A DNA stretch of 38,563 bases from an uncultured Lachnospiraceae bacterium (GTDB taxonomy: Bacteria > Bacillota > Clostridia > Lachnospirales > Lachnospiraceae): the NCBI GenBank assembly GCA_902767015.1, contig CACXFV010000064.1, positions 1 through 38,563 of the forward strand. Reading direction: 5' to 3'. Numbering within the stretch: position 1 is the first letter of the stretch; every line of letters starts with the position of its first letter. Shown in pieces: positions 35,057 to 38,563 of the stretch. Made by a program: the position numbers and the translations under genes. The notes under the pieces are model-generated. The model searched no databases, was not told the origin of the DNA, and saw nothing but the letters and a program-made list of their open reading frames with translations.

Positions 35057-36643
35057 TCACCTGTTTATCCTTTCAATTTTGCAGGAATGTTTTCCTGTTT
35101 CCGGGCTGTAATTAATTCCCACAAGTATAACCTTTCCATGGTATTCCTTCAACACAGCAGGATAGTTCTTAATCTTAATCTGTGAAATTGCCGCTTCATC
35201 AGTCTCATTCCATTTCAATTCTATCACAAGAGCAGGATCACTTGAGCCATTTGTAGGAAGAAATACAACATCTGACAGTCCCCTGCCGCCGGGCAGTTCC
35301 TCAATCCTCATATATCTTTCCACAAGCATAATATATGCAAATTTAATGGCATACCTAAGAGATTGCTCATTGTTATAATACTGCGGTGCATAATTCGTCT
35401 GTCTGACATATTCGAGCGCGCTTGCAACCGCCGATTCATTGCCGGCTAATGTATCCATGAACAGTTTCTGAGAGGATTGAATCAGTTTCATCAATTTTGC
35501 ATTCGATGGCTTTTGCAAAAGTCGTCTGAATACATTTTTGAGTTCTTCATTCGGTATCCTTGCCTGTGAAGTATTTTCATCATAGACGAGATAGCCAAGA
35601 TGTATCATCAGCGTCAAAACATCATCATTCGAGCGAAAGGTTTGAAAATCATTTTCAAAATCATCCGTATAAACTTCAATTGGCTCACCGGCAATCAGCT
35701 TAATAATTTTTTCCTGTAAGCCATCCATATTCATATTAACATAGGTTGTAAGTGCTTCCGCTTGTGATGATTTTCTCCAATAAGACTTATAGGCTTTTCT
35801 TTCCACCGCTCTCATGACAGAATAGGGATTATAAATGGAACTGTAATTGCCGAAAGCATAGCCATCATACCATTGCTTCACCTTCTCAAAATCTATTTCA
35901 TAGCTTCTACATAACTCACGTACCTCTTTTTCAATAAAACCAATATAGGGAGCAAAATCACCGGGTTCCAAAACAGTATATTCATCAAAATCTGAGATAG
36001 CTGACTAAAATCCGTCTTTTTTTATCGGCAATATTCCTGTCATGTAAGCACATGCAACCACTTTACTTGTCAAGTTACCATTTTTAAACCATTCCCGAAG
36101 TAAATTCAGATAAGTAATCTGTGTTTCTTCATCTTTTCCTGATTCCCGGATTACGGCATCCCATTCGTCTATAATAAATACTAATTTCTTTTTTGTTTTT
36201 TCCACATATGCAATAAAGCAATCTGTAATCCTTGAGAGTTCCTTTAACTCCGGCTGTTCTTTCATCAGCTCATCTCTCACAGAGGTAGTTATATCATCAG
36301 TGAGTGTTCTTAAATCTCCATTCTTTCTTTTTACATCGGACACAAATCCGCTGATATCCAGATATATCACATTATATTGCTTCAGGTATTCTTTATATGT
36401 TTTACTGTCAGCGATCTGATATTGATGAAACAGACTATCCGAGTCACAAGTGCAATCATAATATGCACAAAGCATCTGGGCTGCATAGGATTTACCAAAA
36501 CGTCTTGGACGACTCACGCAGATTAACTTTTTAGGTGTATTAATTTTTGCATTTATCAGCTCAATCATTCCTGTTTTGTCTATATAATCGCCGTTAGTAA
36601 TTTCAACAAAACCACTATTACCCGGATTCAAATAGATGCCCAT
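35057..36643 (-). pseudogene. AAA-ATPase-like/PD-(D/E)XK nuclease protein interrupted by one amber codon
   Basis: One frame of about 529 codons, split into 212 and 305 residue open parts by a single TAG (complement of 36005-36007). The part before it has the family's SRPRRFGKS P-loop (44-52) and Walker B LVFIIDEWDAV (about 154-164). After the stop the same frame goes on with SAISDFDEYTVLEPGDFAPY, the expected next segment of this family. It ends in a PD-(D/E)XK nuclease-like domain with GLSDVVFLP and ALVIELKW. The family usually has Gln here, so one C-to-T change (CAG to TAG) explains the stop. These ATPase-nuclease proteins are abundant and often multi-copy in gut anaerobes; their function is unknown. 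The start is the ATG after AAGGTGG; a GTG farther upstream would overlap that site. Confidence 0.85.
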
Positions 36644-36718
36644 ATAAATTTCCACCTTTCACCTTTAACATAATTCATTACTTTTATAAGTATGACTTAA
36701 CACTTCCGGCACATCTCT

Positions 36719-36747
36719 ATTCTATATTTTCTCCTATAAAATGTCAA
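36719..36747 (-). promoter_or_regulatory. Promoter of the ATPase-nuclease gene
   Basis: On the minus strand: a perfect -35 TTGACA (36742-36747), a 17-base spacer and -10 TAGAAT (36719-36724), with a leader of about 70 bases. The promoter of the broken gene is intact. Confidence 0.65.
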
Positions 36748-36849
36748 ACAAAACTACTATTTCACAGCGTTTGTTATAAATACAATGAATCGTTATCTCT
36801 GTAGAAGCTGCCACAAAAATCCGAATCAGGCGAGTTATGCCAAAACAGA

Positions 36850-36881
36850 AAAAAATGCGAGGTCTTTTCCCCGCATTTTTT
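36850..36881. terminator. Terminator after tpiA
   Basis: AAAAAATGCG (36850-36859) pairs with CGCATTTTTT (36872-36881), with further GG/CC pairing inside after one mismatch. A-runs and T-runs flank the stem, so it can act on both strands; it ends the pgk-tpiA transcript. Confidence 0.85.
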
Positions 36882-36969
36882 ATCAGAGACAGGCGTATAT
36901 CCCGATTACAGGATTTCACCATATCATCATACAATTCATAGTGATTGAATCTCACCAAGTTTTACTATT

Positions 36970-37716
36970 TTACTGATAATTCACAATCTTACCAAAATCA
37001 GCCTTCAAAGAAGCACCGCCTACCAGTCCGCCATCAATGTCCGGCTTTGCAAATAACTCTGCTGCATTACCTGCATTGACAGAACCACCATACTGGATAC
37101 GGATATCTGCTGCTGTGGCATCATCATATATTTCTGCAATGCACTCGCGAATGGCGCCACACACTTCCTCTGCCTGATCAGAAGTAGCCGTCTTGCCTGT
37201 TCCGATTGCCCAAATTGGCTCATATGCAATGACTGCTGTCTTAGCCTGATCTGCGGTTACATTTAAGAATGCAATCTTAATCTGCTGACGAATCCAGTCA
37301 ATGGTAATGCCCTGTTCTCTCTGTGTCAACGACTCTCCACAGCAGATAATCGGTGTAATGCCGTACTCAAAGGCTTTTAATACTTTCTTGTTGACAGTCT
37401 CATCTGTCTCTGCAAAATATTCACGCCTCTCGGAATGACCGATAATAACATATTTCACGCCAACATCAGTCAACATGTTCGGTGCAATCTCACCGGTATA
37501 GGCACCACTCTCCTCATAGTACATGTTCTCTGCACCAATCTGGATGTTGGTATCCTTTGTAGCCTCAATAGCAGGAATGATATCAATAGCTGGTACGCAA
37601 AATACCACATCAACCTCATCATTGGCTACTAAAGGTTTTAATTCATTAATCAATGCAACTGCTTCACTAGGTGTCTTATTCATTTTCCAGTTGCCGGCAA
37701 TAATCTTCTTACGCAT
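36970..37716 (-). CDS. tpiA: Triosephosphate isomerase
   Basis: A 248-residue TIM-barrel enzyme interconverting dihydroxyacetone phosphate and glyceraldehyde 3-phosphate. The active-site residues are all present: Lys11 in NWKMN, His94 in IIGHSERR and Glu166 in [12 protein letters not shown]. The C-terminal phosphate loop YGGSV and GLVGGASL are also intact. The frame is open about 30 codons upstream, but AAGGAGAT lies just before the ATG giving [10 protein letters not shown]. That upstream stretch is the repeat-containing spacer after pgk. It is the second gene of a pgk-tpiA operon and is followed by a strong terminator. Confidence 0.97.
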   Translation of the reverse strand: MRKKIIAGNWKMNKTPSEAVALINELKPLVANDEVDVVFCVPAIDIIPAIEATKDTNIQIGAENMYYEESGAYTGEIAPNMLTDVGVKYVIIGHSERREYFAETDETVNKKVLKAFEYGITPIICCGESLTQREQGITIDWIRQQIKIAFLNVTADQAKTAVIAYEPIWAIGTGKTATSDQAEEVCGAIRECIAEIYDDATAADIRIQYGGSVNAGNAAELFAKPDIDGGLVGGASLKADFGKIVNYQ

Positions 37717-37747
37717 AATGAAATCTCCTTTTTTTATTAAATCGGGG

Positions 37748-37850
37748 TATTTATCATTGGCGGCATTGCAACTCAGACGTTGCTGCTGCCAATGATCATC
37801 TTTCAAATATTATTATTTGTCGTTGGCAGCACTACAACCAAGGCGTTGCT
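37748..37850. repeat. Two degenerate 37-bp direct repeats in the pgk-tpiA spacer, resembling the pgk 3' end
   Basis: 37748-37784 and 37814-37850 match at 29 of 37 positions. Read on the minus strand both encode nearly the same peptide (QRLGCSAANDK then [14 protein letters not shown] then TAC), with most differences at third codon positions. The 3' end of pgk encodes the similar GVAAANDK followed by TAG. Each copy also contains GCAAC/GTTG-type inverted arms and could fold into a hairpin in the mRNA. The spacer may be decayed duplications of the gene end or a structured control element. Confidence 0.6.
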
Positions 37851-37873
37851 ACCGCATTAACAATTATTCATTC

Positions 37874-38563
37874 CTACTTATCGTTGGCAGCAGCTACGCC
37901 TGGGAGTTCTTTTCCTTCGAGGAACTCAAGGGAAGCACCGCCACCTGTTGAGATGTGTGTCATCTTGTCGCCGAAGCCCAAGTTGTTGACTGCTGCTGCG
38001 GAATCGCCGCCACCGATGATAGTGGTTGCTCCTTCAAGCTTAGCAAGTGCTTCTGCAACAGCTACTGTACCTGCAGCAAAGTTCGGCATCTCGAAGCATC
38101 CCATAGGTCCGTTCCAAACGACAGTCTTTGCACCATTGATAGCATCTGCAAACAACTTTCTTGATTCCGGTCCGATATCAAGACCTTCCATATCATCCGG
38201 TATCTCGCCTCTTCCCACAATCTTTGTATTTGCATCATTAGAGAAGTCATCCGCTACAACTGTATCTACAGGAATCAGTAACTTAACACCCTTCTCATCT
38301 GCCTTCTTCTCCATATCCAATGCATACTGCTTGTAATCCTCCTCAAGAAGAGACTTACCAACAGGCTCACCATGTGCTGCCATGAAAGTATAAGCCATAC
38401 CGCCACCGATAATGAGTGTATCCACCTTGTTAAGGAGATTCTCAATAACAGGAATCTTAGAAGAAACCTTTGCGCCACCAAGGATTGCTACAAACGGTCT
38501 TACCGGATTATTGACAGCATTGCCAAGGCAATCAATCTCCTTCTGCATTAAGTAACCAACAAC
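37874..38563 (-). CDS. pgk: Phosphoglycerate kinase, C-terminal part
   Basis: The last 229 or so codons of phosphoglycerate kinase; the gene continues beyond the window edge, so the first about 170 residues are missing. The enzyme moves phosphate from 1,3-bisphosphoglycerate to ADP. Visible family segments are [16 protein letters not shown] near the window edge, [28 protein letters not shown] and the C-terminal [20 protein letters not shown], which form the nucleotide-binding domain. The protein ends in GVAAANDK. A 157-bp spacer with degenerate copies of that end separates it from tpiA; no terminator is seen there, so the genes are probably one operon. Confidence 0.97.
   Translation of the reverse strand, partial: VVGYLMQKEIDCLGNAVNNPVRPFVAILGGAKVSSKIPVIENLLNKVDTLIIGGGMAYTFMAAHGEPVGKSLLEEDYKQYALDMEKKADEKGVKLLIPVDTVVADDFSNDANTKIVGRGEIPDDMEGLDIGPESRKLFADAINGAKTVVWNGPMGCFEMPNFAAGTVAVAEALAKLEGATTIIGGGDSAAAVNNLGFGDKMTHISTGGGASLEFLEGKELPGVAAANDK

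Noticed and set aside
36005-36007. TAG as pyrrolysine or a reassigned amber codon
   Set aside because: Other intact genes in the window end at TAG (regulator, kinase, iorA, pgk), and a CAG-to-TAG change explains this one.
36785-36976. 63-codon plus-strand frame before tpiA's end
   Set aside because: It runs straight through the tpiA terminator hairpin and has no ribosome site or family resemblance.
37748-37850. AANDK repeats as a tmRNA tag-like element
   Set aside because: The likeness to tmRNA tags (AAND...) is only four residues, and there is no tRNA-like structure around it.
1-38563. CRISPR array, tRNA, rRNA, prophage or insertion sequence
   Set aside because: No regularly spaced repeats, no RNA-gene signature, and no transposase, integrase or phage structural genes were found in any frame.

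Overview
The window looks like a chromosomal segment of an anaerobic, low-to-mid GC, Gram-positive gut-type Clostridia, most likely Lachnospiraceae. The inference rests on AT-rich spacers, strong AGGAGG ribosome sites, an indolepyruvate:ferredoxin oxidoreductase operon (strict anaerobe metabolism), a stand-alone NifS/NifU pair, a VanW-type wall protein with a Thr-rich tail, and a large secreted protein ending in a type I dockerin. No rRNA, tRNA, CRISPR array, phage or insertion sequence was seen.

Layout. 1-618: nitroreductase. 701-6433: a two-component system (minus) divergent from a three-gene ABC-2 exporter (plus), resembling the LnrJK/LnrLMN linearmycin-type resistance arrangement. 6624-9626: VanW-domain protein and an unrecognised hydrophilic protein, both minus. 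9816-16245: one very large dockerin gene (minus) broken by a frameshift near 15039 and an in-frame TGA at 14085-14087. 16553-21061: arylpyruvate operon (minus): hotdog thioesterase, iorA, iorB, phenylacetate-CoA ligase, tandem ACT protein. 21363-23149: nifS-nifU. 23311-24180: U32/UbiV-like protein. 24414-25793: argH (plus). 25934-29501: MscS channel and a GlgB-like protein that has lost catalytic residues and carries a Lys/Ala-rich tail. 29713-30612: YihY/BrkB protein (plus). 30709-33198: gpmI and a DUF368 (PopT-type) membrane protein. 33502-34845: TerB-like plus AAA+ ATPase. 35057-36643: AAA-ATPase/PD-(D/E)XK gene with one in-frame amber codon. 36970-38563: tpiA and the 3' part of pgk.

How the parts work together. 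The TCS probably senses a membrane-active compound and switches on the divergent exporter. The ior operon can interconvert aromatic 2-oxoacids, aryl-CoA and arylacetates. pgk, tpiA and gpmI are lower-glycolysis genes, here separated by the AAA+ gene and the damaged nuclease gene. Several long, perfect or near-perfect hairpins separate convergent genes (6526, 25834, 30631).

Spacers longer than 300 bases: 2660-3012 holds divergent promoters and two inverted repeats; 8289-8720 holds a weak promoter and a terminator, the rest being AT-rich with nothing recognised; 16246-16552 holds a strong promoter and hairpins; 21062-21362 holds the ior-operon promoter and a large inverted repeat; 33199-33501 holds a terminator and otherwise nothing clear; 36644-36969 holds a promoter and a terminator.

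Several start codons were moved inward from the longest possible frame because the longer version would run through an obvious Shine-Dalgarno sequence.
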